Below are positions 25,835-35,621 of a stretch of 64,000 nucleotides of DNA, in pieces. The DNA is taken from NCBI RefSeq assembly GCF_016056305.1, contig NZ_JAECZC010000013.1, positions 63,341-127,340 of the forward strand, in the 5' to 3' direction. Each line of letters starts with the position of its first letter. Positions within the stretch are counted from its first letter, which is position 1. A program made the translations under genes and the position numbers. Origin of the DNA: Amazonocrinis nigriterrae CENA67. Its GTDB lineage: Bacteria; Cyanobacteriota; Cyanobacteriia; Cyanobacteriales; Nostocaceae. The notes beneath the pieces are model-generated. The model did not search any database, had not been told where the DNA came from, and saw only the letters and a program-made list of their open reading frames with translations.

Positions 25835-27853
25835 ATGGATCTTGAGGCAAGTGCTACAGCTGATGGGGTGGTCAAACTACCGTCCAATGGACATAAATTA
25901 GAAGTGAAAAATCATAAGCAGAAAAAGCTGTTACCACCCAGTACTACCACAGGAGAATTACCTCGCTCCTGGAAAATTGAAGATAGTGAAGCCCTGTACC
26001 GGATTGAAGGTTGGGGACAACCTTATTTTTCGATTAATGCTGCTGGTCACATCACTGTTTCTCCCAAAGGCGATCGCGGCGGTTCTCTAGATTTATTTGA
26101 ACTAGTCAACGCCCTGAAGCAGCGCAATTTGGGACTCCCGATGCTAATTCGTTTTTCCGATATTTTGGAAGACCGAATTGAACGTTTGAATGCTTGTTTC
26201 GCGAAAGCGATCGCCCGTTATAACTACCCTGGCGTTTATCGTGGGGTGTTTCCTGTCAAGTGCAACCAGCAGCGGCATTTGATTGAAGATTTAGTCAAGT
26301 TTGGTAAACCGCATCAATTTGGCTTAGAAGCCGGTTCTAAGCCGGAATTAATGATTGCTCTGGCTATATTGGATACACCAGGTGCATTGTTAATTTGCAA
26401 CGGCTACAAAGACCAAGAATACATCGAAACGGCAATGTTAGCCCAAAGATTAGGGCAAACGCCAATTATCGTCTTAGAACAGATTGAAGAAGTCGATTTG
26501 GTAATTGCTGCTAACCGCCAGTTAGGCATTAAACCACTTTTGGGAGTGCGGGCGAAATTAAGCACCCAAGGTATGGGACGCTGGGGAACTTCCAGCGGCG
26601 ATCGCGCTAAATTTGGTTTGACAATGCCTGAAGTCATCGAGGCGGTTGACAAGTTACGCGAAGCTGACTTGCTCGATTCCTTACAGCTGATGCACTTTCA
26701 CATTGGCTCACAAATTTCTGCCATTAATGTGATTAAAGATGCCATCCAAGAAGCCAGCCGTATCTACGTGGAGTTGGCAATGCTAGGGGCAGACATGAAA
26801 TACCTTGATGTTGGTGGGGGCTTGGGTGTAGATTACGACGGATCGCAAACTAATTTCTACGCCTCGAAAAACTACAACATGCAGAACTATGCCAACGACA
26901 TCGTGGCAGAGTTAAAAGATACCTGTGCGGAACGGCAAATTTCCGTACCAACACTGATTAGCGAAAGTGGCAGAGCGATCGCTTCTCATCAATCAGTGCT
27001 GATTTTTGACGTTCTCAGCACCAGCGATGTCCCCCTCGATCCCCCAGAACCTCCGCAAGAGGGAGAATCCCCAATTATCAATTACCTGTGGGAAACTTAC
27101 CAATCCATCAACAAAGAGAATTATCAGGAGTTTTACCACGACGCTGCTCAATTCAAAGAAGAAGCCATCAGCCGCTTCAACTTGGGAATTTTGCGCCTGA
27201 GAGAACGAGCCAAAGCAGAACGCCTCTACTGGGCTTGTTGCCAAAAAATTCTTAACATTACTAGGCAGCAAGAATACGTACCCGATGAATTGGAAGACTT
27301 AGAAAAAATTATGGCTTCCATCTATTACGTTAATATGTCAGTGTTTCAATCGGCACCAGATTGTTGGGCGATCGACCAACTATTCCCGATTATGCCCATC
27401 CACCGCCTAGATGAAGAACCCATACGGCGAGGCATTCTAGCAGACCTGACTTGCGACAGTGATGGCAAAATCGACCGCTTTATTGACCTACGCGATGTCA
27501 AGTCGGTTTTAGAACTACACTCATTTAAGCCAGGAGAACCCTACTATCTGGGGATGTTCTTAAATGGAGCTTACCAAGAAATTATGGGTAATTTGCACAA
27601 TTTATTTGGCGATACCAACGCAGTTCACATCCAGTTAACCCCCAAAGGCTACCAGATTGAACACGTAGTCAAAGGTGATACTATGAGTGAAGTAGTAAGT
27701 TACGTGCAATACGACTCTGAGGATATGGTAGAAAACATCCGCCAACGTTGTGAGCGAGCGTTGGAAGAAAAGCGCATCACCCTAGCAGAGTCACAACGGC
27801 TGCTGCAAACCTACGAGCAGAGTTTAAGAAGATACACATATCTTAATAGTTAG
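25835..27853 (+). CDS. speA: Biosynthetic arginine decarboxylase
   Basis: 672 residues, the expected size. A poorly conserved N-terminus of about 45 residues, then an alanine-racemase-fold barrel with PLP lysine Lys142 in FPVKCNQQ, HFHIGSQ and GGGLGVDYDG (phosphate binding), a helical insertion (about 400-500), and a C-terminal beta domain. It converts L-arginine to agmatine plus CO2, the first step of polyamine synthesis; in diazotrophic cyanobacteria it also bears on arginine/cyanophycin turnover. Start ATG 25835 with AGGTGA seven bases upstream. Monocistronic. Confidence 0.97.
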   Translation: MDLEASATADGVVKLPSNGHKLEVKNHKQKKLLPPSTTTGELPRSWKIEDSEALYRIEGWGQPYFSINAAGHITVSPKGDRGGSLDLFELVNALKQRNLGLPMLIRFSDILEDRIERLNACFAKAIARYNYPGVYRGVFPVKCNQQRHLIEDLVKFGKPHQFGLEAGSKPELMIALAILDTPGALLICNGYKDQEYIETAMLAQRLGQTPIIVLEQIEEVDLVIAANRQLGIKPLLGVRAKLSTQGMGRWGTSSGDRAKFGLTMPEVIEAVDKLREADLLDSLQLMHFHIGSQISAINVIKDAIQEASRIYVELAMLGADMKYLDVGGGLGVDYDGSQTNFYASKNYNMQNYANDIVAELKDTCAERQISVPTLISESGRAIASHQSVLIFDVLSTSDVPLDPPEPPQEGESPIINYLWETYQSINKENYQEFYHDAAQFKEEAISRFNLGILRLRERAKAERLYWACCQKILNITRQQEYVPDELEDLEKIMASIYYVNMSVFQSAPDCWAIDQLFPIMPIHRLDEEPIRRGILADLTCDSDGKIDRFIDLRDVKSVLELHSFKPGEPYYLGMFLNGAYQEIMGNLHNLFGDTNAVHIQLTPKGYQIEHVVKGDTMSEVVSYVQYDSEDMVENIRQRCERALEEKRITLAESQRLLQTYEQSLRRYTYLNS

Positions 27854-27920
27854 GAGTTAGAAGTTAAGAGTTAGGAGTTATGAATTTAAACTCTTAACTC
27901 CTCACTCTGAACTCCTAACT

Positions 27921-29087
27921 TTAGTTTGCGTTTGTCCCCAGCAGTTCCTCAATGGCTTGCCTTTCAAGAGGAGTATGTGATGGTGGTGTCTGCCGGGCAT
28001 CGGTAATCAGCCAGTCTAAAGCAGCAGCTTGTACATCGATCGCAGCCCCTGTTTTATCAACGCAGTAACGCCCAAACACCAGCTTATCAACTAGCCGTAC
28101 TCCCGGCCCCAATCGTGACCATTCAAAGATGACGCTGTTTTCTACTGTTGCGCCGCTGCATACCCAGCAATTAGGGCCAATCATAGCTGGGCCAACGATT
28201 TTAGCTCCATCTTCTATCCTCGTCATGCCACCAATATAAACTGGGCCTGTGATATCCACCTTGTCCCAATTCACGGCCACATTTAAGCCAGTATAAATAC
28301 CAGGTGCGACTTCATGACCAGGGATTTGCACATTCTTGATTTCGCCTAGCAGCACACCACGGATTGCTCGCCAGTAGTCTGGTACTTTACCAATATCTAC
28401 CCATTCAAAATCCATAGCAATGGCATAGAAGGGAGCGCCAATTTCTACTAATTTGGGGAATAGCTGGCTACCAATGTCATATTCAACTCCAGAAGGTATG
28501 TACTTAAACACCTCTGGCTCAAATATGTAAATACCTGTGTTGATGTTAGTACTGAGAGCTTCTTCTGTGGAAGGTTTTTCTTGGAAAGCTTGGACACGTC
28601 CATCTTCATCGGTGACAACCACACCGTAACTGGATACTTCTTCTTGTGGAACAGATTTTGTAATGATAGTAGCGATCGCTCCTTTAGATCTATGCCACTT
28701 AACAGCTGCGGACAAATCCAGGTCAATTAAAGCATCACCACATAACACCACAAAAGTATCATCAAAGAATGGTGAGAAGTCTTGGATGCGCCGCATACCT
28801 CCGGCAGAACCAATTGCTTCCCCTACCAGTTTACCGTCATCAATTTTACCTTCAAAAGAGTATGCTATTTGTACGCCAAAGCGCTGACCATCACGGAAAT
28901 AGTTTTCAATTTCTTCAGCTAAATGACTAACATTGACCATAATTTGGTCAAAACCGTGTTGACGCAGAAGTTCTAATAGAAATTCCATCACTGGCTTTTG
29001 CAGGATGGGAATCATCGGTTTGGGAGTTGTATAGGTAATCGGTCGCACACGAGTGCCTTTACCTGCCGCGAGAATCATCGCTTTCAT
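27921..29087 (-). CDS. Sugar-phosphate nucleotidyltransferase, CugP-like
   Basis: 388 residues. N-terminal nucleotidyltransferase domain with LAAGKGTRVRPIT (7-19) and the PKP motif, GDALIDLDL metal-binding region, EKP, then a C-terminal left-handed beta helix (GPVYIGGMTRIEDGAKIVGPAMIGPNCWV). It is usually annotated as mannose-1-phosphate guanylyltransferase or glucose-1-phosphate nucleotidyltransferase. The overall form matches what I know of CugP, the cyanobacterial non-GalU UDP-glucose pyrophosphorylase, so the product may be UDP-glucose for glycolipids and exopolysaccharide. The choice between these substrates is inference. Confidence 0.8.
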   Translation of the reverse strand: MKAMILAAGKGTRVRPITYTTPKPMIPILQKPVMEFLLELLRQHGFDQIMVNVSHLAEEIENYFRDGQRFGVQIAYSFEGKIDDGKLVGEAIGSAGGMRRIQDFSPFFDDTFVVLCGDALIDLDLSAAVKWHRSKGAIATIITKSVPQEEVSSYGVVVTDEDGRVQAFQEKPSTEEALSTNINTGIYIFEPEVFKYIPSGVEYDIGSQLFPKLVEIGAPFYAIAMDFEWVDIGKVPDYWRAIRGVLLGEIKNVQIPGHEVAPGIYTGLNVAVNWDKVDITGPVYIGGMTRIEDGAKIVGPAMIGPNCWVCSGATVENSVIFEWSRLGPGVRLVDKLVFGRYCVDKTGAAIDVQAAALDWLITDARQTPPSHTPLERQAIEELLGTNAN

Positions 29088-29216
29088 AAAAGTTTATTCC
29101 TCAACCACCAGCCAGTTTACTTTCATTGAGTGAGACTTAATCATCAGTTTTTATTTCTGCTCTAAGTAACCCCTAAGAACAGGGATAACAGGAATTTGCT
29201 GATTGTTGCAACCATT

Positions 29217-29306
29217 GGACTGACGCGAAACTAAGCGCCCTCTGCGGCAATTCATGAATTGCTGCTAGGTCAAAATAGAGTTTTCGGCTATTGTTTGCGT
29301 CAGTCC
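29217..29306. repeat. Fold-back (MITE-like) element, 90 bp
   Basis: Terminal inverted repeats GGACTGACGC (29217-29226) and GCGTCAGTCC (29297-29306) enclose a nested palindrome centred on CAATTCATGAATTG (29248-29261). No ORF. It lies in the 335-bp gap between the nucleotidyltransferase and scpA genes; the rest of the gap shows nothing else. Confidence 0.6.
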
Positions 29307-29422
29307 TGAATCAATAGGGATGGCAGATAAAAAGTAATTAGTCATCTCTTCAATTTACTCGGATTTTGGATTTTGCTGAAGCGAAAGTCTATAAGCTATC
29401 CTTAGTGATAGTTTAGACCTGT

Positions 29423-30253
29423 TTAATTTAGCGGCTGTTCCCAAGGTTGGTAGGCGTTAGCTGAATCCGTGAGTAACCGAATTTTGATCTCCTGGTAAAA
29501 CTCCTCTTGAAATAGCTCTACCTTAGATTGGGCTGAGAGTAGTAGCAGTGCCCAGAAAACGCTAACTATGTGGCTATGTTCTGACTCATGGGCAGACCCA
29601 TTTTGGTGTGCTTGCTTTGTCTGAGTCCACAAATGTACAAGTTGTTCTAGATTCAAACAATTTTGTTCTAGCAATAGTTCTCTTGGCGCTAGACGCAGCA
29701 CTTGTTCTAGTTCCCCAGCTACTTCCGTCAGATTTTCCTGGTGAGCTAACTCCAGCGCTTCCCGCATCGCTTGGGCACTGGGCTGACGCTTAGGGCGGAC
29801 AGGTTTGCTAGTTTTTTGTACCAATTTGAGTTGGTTCGCCATGAGTTGCAATTGCTCGATCAACTCTTGTAAGGTCACGCGGCGTTTTGGTGGCGGCATA
29901 GCAGCCGGGCGACGACGCAAATGTCGTTCTAATTGCAAACGATGAGCCTGATGTAATATACCGTCTTCATTTTCTGACATCACATCATCCGCCAAATCCT
30001 CCTGTAAATCTTCTACTGTTGTTAATTGCATCAAGGTATTAGCTTTGAATAACACCAGCATCGATGCTGATAAAAAAGCCTGTCCAGATTGAGACAAGTC
30101 GGCTTCATAGCCCCGGACTGTTGCTTGTGGTGTCATTAGTTCTAGGTAACGGTCAATCACTTCAATTACCTGGACATCCCAAGGATCAATTTCCCCCCGT
30201 TCAGCTTGGTCAATCAGGATCGTAATTGTTTCCAATAGCTCGGAAGCATCCAT
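29423..30253 (-). CDS. scpA: Segregation and condensation protein A (ScpA)
   Basis: 276 residues, kleisin family. N-terminal SMC-head-binding helices (LLETITILIDQAERGEIDPWDVQVIEVIDRYLEL), a FLSASMLVLFKANTLM helix, a charged middle and a C-terminal winged helix (HIVSVFWALLLLSAQSKVELFQEEFYQEI). It closes the SMC ring with ScpB to compact and separate chromosomes. smc and scpB are not adjacent, which is usual in cyanobacteria. ATG at 30253. Confidence 0.9.
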   Translation of the reverse strand: MDASELLETITILIDQAERGEIDPWDVQVIEVIDRYLELMTPQATVRGYEADLSQSGQAFLSASMLVLFKANTLMQLTTVEDLQEDLADDVMSENEDGILHQAHRLQLERHLRRRPAAMPPPKRRVTLQELIEQLQLMANQLKLVQKTSKPVRPKRQPSAQAMREALELAHQENLTEVAGELEQVLRLAPRELLLEQNCLNLEQLVHLWTQTKQAHQNGSAHESEHSHIVSVFWALLLLSAQSKVELFQEEFYQEIKIRLLTDSANAYQPWEQPLN

Positions 30254-30459
30254 TAATCAGTTCTAAGTTCAGTAATAAGTGTAAAAAATTAGCAAATTTA
30301 ACAGTAAACCTTTTGAGTATTGGCAAAGTATATACTCTGTTTATGGGAATTGGGAATTGGGAATTGGGAATTGGGAATATACTTGCTCCCCTGCTCCCCA
30401 TCCCCCTCATCCCCCGGTTGGTGAGCGAAGTCGAACCACATCCCCCTCATCCCCCCTGC

Positions 30460-31557
30460 TCAATTCGTGTCTCGATCAACGGGGGAGTCATGATTAATAG
30501 TGACAGTTGAAACAAATTGATCAGATTTGCCGCTCTTGAGAGCGTCGAATGTACCTTTAATAGTACCGGCAATGGGCACAGCAACTAGTGTGCCTAAGAA
30601 TCCAGCAATCTCAAATCCCATCAAAATAGCAACAAAAATCCAGATAGGATTAAGTCCGATAAAATCGCCGAGTAAGTTGGGAGCTAAAAGATTATCTTTA
30701 ATTTGTTGCATGAGAATGGCCGCTATAGCAACTGGAACTGCTAGCCACCAATTTTGCAGCAATACCAAAATTGTTACCAAACCAATACCTAAAGTCGCTC
30801 CGATAAAAGGAATGAGTTCAGACATACCAATGAGTATGGCAAACAATAGAGCAAATGGCACTTTCAAAAATAAGAAAATAGGAGTAAGACTTATTATCAT
30901 GAATAACCCCAGCAACAACTGACTGAGGAAAAAATTCTGAAAATTAAGTTGTAAGGATCTGGTTAAGGGAACTCCAACATTAGCAGGTAAGAGATTGACT
31001 AGACCATACCATACGCGATCGCCATATAAAAGCATATAAAATGCTAAGACAACCACTAATACTAAGTTGAGTAAGCCAGACAGCAGTATTCCCGCAAATC
31101 CCACTGCACCAGAAGCAAGTTGTTGAACTAAATTCTGAATGTTGGCATTGATTTGATTGCTAACAACCCTGAGATCAATAGGCAAACGTCTTTGCTTGGC
31201 AAAGGCTTCAAATTGCTCTATATTTGCTTGACTAGTTGTCAACCAATCTGGAATCTTATTGAGAAGCTGGATTGTTTGGTCAATTACCATCGGTACTAAC
31301 GTGACACCCAGAATCACCAATAAAGTTAAAGTGACGAGTAAAACTATGACAACCGCCTGTGTGCGAGTCATGTGAGCGCGTTCAAAAAACTTAACTGGAT
31401 AGTTAAGTAAAAAAGCTAAAATCGCTGCAACGCTCAAAATAGTGATCGGATGTTGGAAATAGCTAAACAGTAATGACAGCAGCCAGATATTGAGAGCAAT
31501 TATCGGGCCGCTCAGACCATAAATTAATAAACGTTGAAGAGAGGCCGAACGGCGCAT
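30460..31557 (-). CDS. AI-2E family transporter (YdiK/PerM type)
   Basis: About 365 residues from ATG 31557; a TTG nine bases upstream is also possible. Roughly eight membrane segments: two early, a 70-residue amphipathic stretch (VDQTIQLLNKIPDWLTTS ...), then the characteristic GLFMIISLTPIFLFLKVPFALLFAILIGMSELIPFIGATLGIG and a GDFIGLNPIWIFVAILMG ending typical of the AI-2E exporter superfamily. Substrates of such proteins are mostly unproved and include Na+/H+ antiport and signal export. Divergent from pdxH. Confidence 0.85.
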   Translation of the reverse strand: MRRSASLQRLLIYGLSGPIIALNIWLLSLLFSYFQHPITILSVAAILAFLLNYPVKFFERAHMTRTQAVVIVLLVTLTLLVILGVTLVPMVIDQTIQLLNKIPDWLTTSQANIEQFEAFAKQRRLPIDLRVVSNQINANIQNLVQQLASGAVGFAGILLSGLLNLVLVVVLAFYMLLYGDRVWYGLVNLLPANVGVPLTRSLQLNFQNFFLSQLLLGLFMIISLTPIFLFLKVPFALLFAILIGMSELIPFIGATLGIGLVTILVLLQNWWLAVPVAIAAILMQQIKDNLLAPNLLGDFIGLNPIWIFVAILMGFEIAGFLGTLVAVPIAGTIKGTFDALKSGKSDQFVSTVTINHDSPVDRDTN

Positions 31558-31684
31558 TTGATGCAATCGAGAATCTCGACTCCTTGAGATAATTAATAAA
31601 ACTGGTGTTGGCGCTAATCATCATCATAGATATTTTTATCAAAGACGTGTATCAGCGAATCTGATAATAAGGAAGTAAATCACG

Positions 31685-32329
31685 ATGGATAAGACCATAG
31701 CAGACCTCCGCAAGGATTACACCTTAGAAGGTTTGAGCGAAACTGAGATTAATCCCAATCCCTTCATACAATTTCAAAAATGGTTCGACCAATCACTAGC
31801 AGCTCAACTTCCTGAACCGAATGCCATGACTCTGGCTACTGCTATGCCAGATGGTAAGCCTTCAGCAAGAATGGTATTACTAAAAGATTTTGATGAACGG
31901 GGTTTTGTTTTCTTTACTAACTACAACAGTCGTAAGGGACAAGAACTGGCAGAAAATCCCCAAGCATCTTTAGTTTTTTGGTGGGCTGAACTCGAACGCC
32001 AAGTCCGGATTTCTGGACATGTAGAAAAAGTTTCTGAAATCGAGTCAGATCAGTATTTTGAAAGTCGTCCTGCGAACAGTCGCTTGGGAGCGTGGGTGTC
32101 TAATCAAAGCGAAGTCATAGAAAGCCGAGAAGTTCTAGAGCAACGGATGCAGGAATTTCAGAGCAAGTATGAAAATCAGGAGATTCCCCGACCTCCCCAT
32201 TGGGGAGGCTTGCGAGTGATCCCCGCAGAAATTGAGTTTTGGCAAGGACGCCCCAGCCGTCTGCACGATCGCTTGCTGTATACTCGCTCTGTTGATGGCA
32301 GTTGGAAAATTGAACGGTTGTCACCATAA
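31685..32329 (+). CDS. pdxH: Pyridoxamine 5'-phosphate oxidase
   Basis: 214 residues. Split-barrel FMN flavoenzyme: N-terminal helix [19 protein letters not shown]-binding [26 protein letters not shown], then [13 protein letters not shown] and the C-terminal signature [13 protein letters not shown]...W.IERLSP. It oxidises pyridoxine/pyridoxamine 5'-phosphate to PLP, the cofactor used among others by the SpeA-type decarboxylase in this window. ATG at 31685 with AAGGAAG about nine bases upstream. Confidence 0.96.
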   Translation: MDKTIADLRKDYTLEGLSETEINPNPFIQFQKWFDQSLAAQLPEPNAMTLATAMPDGKPSARMVLLKDFDERGFVFFTNYNSRKGQELAENPQASLVFWWAELERQVRISGHVEKVSEIESDQYFESRPANSRLGAWVSNQSEVIESREVLEQRMQEFQSKYENQEIPRPPHWGGLRVIPAEIEFWQGRPSRLHDRLLYTRSVDGSWKIERLSP

Positions 32330-32334
32330 AAAGT

Positions 32335-32412
32335 GCTGAGTGCTGAGTGCTGAGTTAAAAGTTAGGAGTTAGGAGTTAGGAGTTATTAATTCCCAATTCC
32401 CAATTCCCAATT
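32335..32412. repeat. Mixed short repeats after pdxH
   Basis: GTGCTGAGTGCTGAGTGCTGAG, then GTTAGGAGTTAGGAGTTAGGAG, then CCCAATTCCCAATT units in succession: three tandem families in 78 bases between convergent genes. Confidence 0.7.
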
Positions 32413-32414
32413 CC

Positions 32415-33224
32415 TTATTCCGTCGCTGCTGCTTTAGGTGCAAACTGAATTCTGGGGTCTGGCATGAATGTGTATCTAAGATACAATCCTCCCCAGATAA
32501 ACAAGATAATCAACAATGAACCAATACCAAGCGGACTGGGAAGCCAGAAAACGGCTTCTATGTGGTTGAGTTCACCAGTTTTTAGTTGCCACACCAGTTG
32601 ATTACCATTTTTTGCTGGTTCAATGGCAGTTTCTGCATTTTCAGGTATTTGAATGTTTTTAGCGCCCCAAGGAGTTGTCAGGCTAAATTTCAAATTGAGA
32701 ATTGAACCAGCATCAGCAAGAACGTTACCTTTGCTAGCGATGAGAGCAAGCGATCGCAAGTCTAAATCATAAATTAATCGATTCCGTACTAACAGTAAAA
32801 AGTTGTTCTGCTCCAAAAGTAAGTTTGATTCAATCTTTGGTAATTCTGATTCCGATTCGCTTTGCACAGCTTCAGCTTGTTGGTTAGCACGGGAATTAAA
32901 AAATTCGTTGAACTTGGCTTGCAACTCCTGACCATTACTGAAGGGAATTGTCACAATCAGTTCTTCTTTAGAAACTCTCTTTGCTTTGCCTTCCAGTTTG
33001 CGGGCACGACGTTCTATACTGTTTAACCATTCGTATACATAGTCACCACTGAAACTAGTTAGCCGTTCTTCCAATTTAATATGCTGCACCAGTTCACCAC
33101 TGTTCGAGTTGCCAAAGTTCACTCCCACGTCGTACTGCACACAACCTGACAGCAGTAGTGAAGTTAACAACACTAGCCACAAAATAGGTTGTGGAATGCT
33201 GGCTCTACGTTTTTTGAATCGCAT
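32415..33224 (-). CDS. DUF3153 lipoprotein
   Basis: About 269 residues from ATG 33224, which gives MRFKKRR, a hydrophobic run and lipobox LLSGC (Cys at 28), an ideal lipoprotein signal. The open frame extends up to 33467, but that would overlap the upstream gene and add 81 residues before the signal. A mature beta-rich region (VGVNFGNSNSGELVQHIKL ... IVTIPFSNGQELQAKFNEFF) ends in a C-terminal membrane helix (PLGIGSLLIILFIWGGLYL). I recognise the cyanobacterial DUF3153 family; function unknown. Likely co-transcribed with the TPR gene upstream. Confidence 0.75.
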   Translation of the reverse strand: MRFKKRRASIPQPILWLVLLTSLLLSGCVQYDVGVNFGNSNSGELVQHIKLEERLTSFSGDYVYEWLNSIERRARKLEGKAKRVSKEELIVTIPFSNGQELQAKFNEFFNSRANQQAEAVQSESESELPKIESNLLLEQNNFLLLVRNRLIYDLDLRSLALIASKGNVLADAGSILNLKFSLTTPWGAKNIQIPENAETAIEPAKNGNQLVWQLKTGELNHIEAVFWLPSPLGIGSLLIILFIWGGLYLRYTFMPDPRIQFAPKAAATE

Positions 33225-33448
33225 AGACGCGAGGGAATTTTGTCTAGGAAAGTCGGAATTCATCTGATTTCCATTAGTTAGTGGCTGGAATAATTGCATT
33301 TTTGCCAGCACAAAAACAAATGGTCTGATTAACCATATGAAAATCTTTCCAAGAGTAGAATACTTCATTACATATATCTCCCAAAAAGTCAAGCTTAAGG
33401 AGGTAAGAACTGAGGGTGAAAGGAAAAGGGATTTTTCTGCCCTTTTCT

Positions 33449-33973
33449 TTAGTAAAAATTCAACCAAACCAAGTACAAGACAGTTAAACCAATGGCAATT
33501 AGTGCCACTAAGATAAAGCGATTATCTTTAGTATTTACCTGACTGAGGTCTACAAATTCTGGTTGAGCCGCCTTTTTTTGCCCAGAAGACTTACGCGGAT
33601 TGACAGTAACACGAATTTTGTCATCATTATCCGGTAGTTTGCCCAAATCTGGGATTTCGGTCATCCATTCACTCGGTCTTTTCAGCTTTGGTGCTTGTAA
33701 GATGTAAAGCAATCGCTTTGCTTGTTTGCTGGTTTCTGCAAAGGGATGGCGTTTGAGTTGTTGACAAAGGGCGATCGCATCTTCAGTACGCCCAGATGCT
33801 TCATAGGCTGTTGCTAGCCAAATATCTACTTCACCCCCAAGGCGAGAATTGCGAGCTAAAAGGGCGCTTGCCTTTTCCAAGTTTTCTACAGCTTCTCGAT
33901 ATTGCCCATTTTCAAAGGCAAGTTTCCCAGTCTGGTAGATACTTCTGGCTATTTCTAAACTTTCTGCACTCAC
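33449..33973 (-). CDS. TPR-repeat membrane protein
   Basis: 174 residues from GTG 33973. Two to three TPR-like helical pairs (ARSIYQTGKLAFENGQYREAVENLEKASALL; VDIWLATAYEASGRTEDAIALCQQLKRH) are followed by a polar linker and one C-terminal membrane segment (FILVALIAIGLTVLYLVWLNF). It is a tail-anchored scaffold-type protein. Same strand and close to the DUF3153 lipoprotein, so the two probably work together in the envelope (inference). Function unknown. Confidence 0.7.
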   Translation of the reverse strand: MSAESLEIARSIYQTGKLAFENGQYREAVENLEKASALLARNSRLGGEVDIWLATAYEASGRTEDAIALCQQLKRHPFAETSKQAKRLLYILQAPKLKRPSEWMTEIPDLGKLPDNDDKIRVTVNPRKSSGQKKAAQPEFVDLSQVNTKDNRFILVALIAIGLTVLYLVWLNFY

Positions 33974-34019
33974 GTTTTAGATATAAATCAGCACTATTTT
34001 AATTTTGCCAATTCCATTG

Positions 34020-34080
34020 TAGGAGGGACTGGGGACTGGGAATTGGGGATTGGGAATTGGGGATTGGGAATTGGGAATAG
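34020..34080. repeat. GGGGATTGGGAATT tandem repeats
   Basis: GGGACTGGGAATTGGGGATTGGG-like units between the TPR and argB genes, followed by CTCCCCTGCTCCC units to about 34140. Confidence 0.65.
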
Positions 34081-34145
34081 TTGTTATCTGCTCCCCTGCT
34101 CCCTATCTCCCCTGCACCCCTGCACCGAAAGCTCCCCTTCATCTT

Positions 34146-35042
34146 CTATGAAGTAAACTGAGAACCGAGAATCATTGTACCGATACCAACATCAGTAAAA
34201 ATTTCCAATAGTAGGGCGTGAGGTATACGACCATCTATGATGTGTGCTGCACGTACACCTTGAGCAAGCGATCGCACACAACAATTGACTTTAGGAATCA
34301 TACCGCCGCTGACTATACCATCGGCAATCAACTCGCGGGCTTCACGAATATCTACTTTTGGAATCAAAGTTGATGGGTCTTTATAATTTGTTAAAATCCC
34401 TCTGGTGTCGGTCAGTAAAATCAACTTTTCTGCCCCTAGCGCTGCTGCTATTTCCCCAGCTACAGTATCAGCGTTAATGTTGTAAGCTTGTCCCGTTTCA
34501 TCTGCAGCTACGCTGGAGACTACGGGGATATACCCATTGCTGGAGAGGGTTTCTAAAATTTTAATATTTACATTACTCACTTCTCCCACGAAGCCAATAC
34601 CTTCTTGACCTTGAGGACGAGCTGTAATCAAATTACCATCTTTGCCGCAAAGTCCCACCGCCAAGCCTCCAGCTTGGTTAATTAGGGCGACAATTTCTTT
34701 ATTAACTCGACCAACTAAAACCATTTCCACCACATCCATTGTGGGGGCGTCTGTGACTCGCAAACCATTCTTAAATTGGGCTTCGATTCCCAGTTTATCT
34801 AACCAACTATTAATTTCTGGGCCACCGCCGTGTACTAGTATTGGACGCAAGCCGACGCAGGATAAAAATACAATGTCGCGGATGACTTGATCTTTGAGGG
34901 TGCTATCTTTCATCGCTGCGCCACCATATTTCACAACAACAGTGCGACCAGCGAATTGTTGAATATAAGGTAGAGCTTCGCTTAGCACTTGTACGCGAGT
35001 GGCTTCAGCTTGCCTAATGTACTCAGTATCGTTGACTGTCAT
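34146..35042 (-). CDS. argB: Acetylglutamate kinase
   Basis: 298 residues, typical of the hexameric, arginine-inhibited form, with an N-terminal helix (about 1-25, [19 protein letters not shown]). Amino-acid-kinase fold: VVKYGGAAM (phosphate binding Lys), [10 protein letters not shown] (N-acetylglutamate), [24 protein letters not shown] and GGMIPKV. It phosphorylates N-acetyl-L-glutamate in arginine synthesis. In cyanobacteria it is activated by the nitrogen signal protein PII, which relieves arginine feedback (established knowledge). ATG at 35042. Confidence 0.97.
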   Translation of the reverse strand: MTVNDTEYIRQAEATRVQVLSEALPYIQQFAGRTVVVKYGGAAMKDSTLKDQVIRDIVFLSCVGLRPILVHGGGPEINSWLDKLGIEAQFKNGLRVTDAPTMDVVEMVLVGRVNKEIVALINQAGGLAVGLCGKDGNLITARPQGQEGIGFVGEVSNVNIKILETLSSNGYIPVVSSVAADETGQAYNINADTVAGEIAAALGAEKLILLTDTRGILTNYKDPSTLIPKVDIREARELIADGIVSGGMIPKVNCCVRSLAQGVRAAHIIDGRIPHALLLEIFTDVGIGTMILGSQFTS

Positions 35043-35621
35043 GAGGAGCTGTGAGATTTAAAACCTATGCAGTCAGTGTAGAAGACTTTGGAGTTTGTAA
35101 CAATGAGTAGATACCAAAGTTTTCTATAACCCTTATGAGTTGTGAATTTAAACAAGTGTAAATAATTTGCTGAAAGTCCCTTGTTATGTGCTTATTCAGC
35201 AGTGGACTTGTAGATAGACTCTCGTGCGATCGCCAATTCTCGCTTTCATCAATTATATGAACGCATGAAGTAGTTTCTAATTAATTAGAAGCTTTGTTAA
35301 CAAAGTGCGATCGCGTAACCACAAAAATTTTTTCACATAGGACTTATACCAATTCGTAATTTGTAATTCGTAATTCGTAATTGTAGAGACGATTCGCCGA
35401 ATCGTCTGTACTCAGATATGGCATGGCTTTCGGGGTTTGATTGTGTTGCCTCATTTGAGAGAATTGGTATTACACGCATTGTCATATTTTTTTCGTTTGG
35501 GTATTACTGGGTCAATAGTCAATAGTTAAAATTCAAGGTTTTTTGACTATTGACTATTAACTGCCATCGCAGAAAATATGTGTGCCAGTTGCGTAAGTCA
35601 TGTCACAGCTACTTTTTATTA
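35043..35621. other. Intergenic region with tandem and inverted repeats
   Basis: No gene. Contains AATTCGTAATTTGTAATTCG tandem units (about 35351-35382), a perfect AGACGATTCG-C-CGAATCGTCT hairpin (35387-35407), and TCAATAGTCAATAGTTAAA with its inverse near 35513-35558. Two HIP1-containing sites (about 35227 and 35308). Confidence 0.55.
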
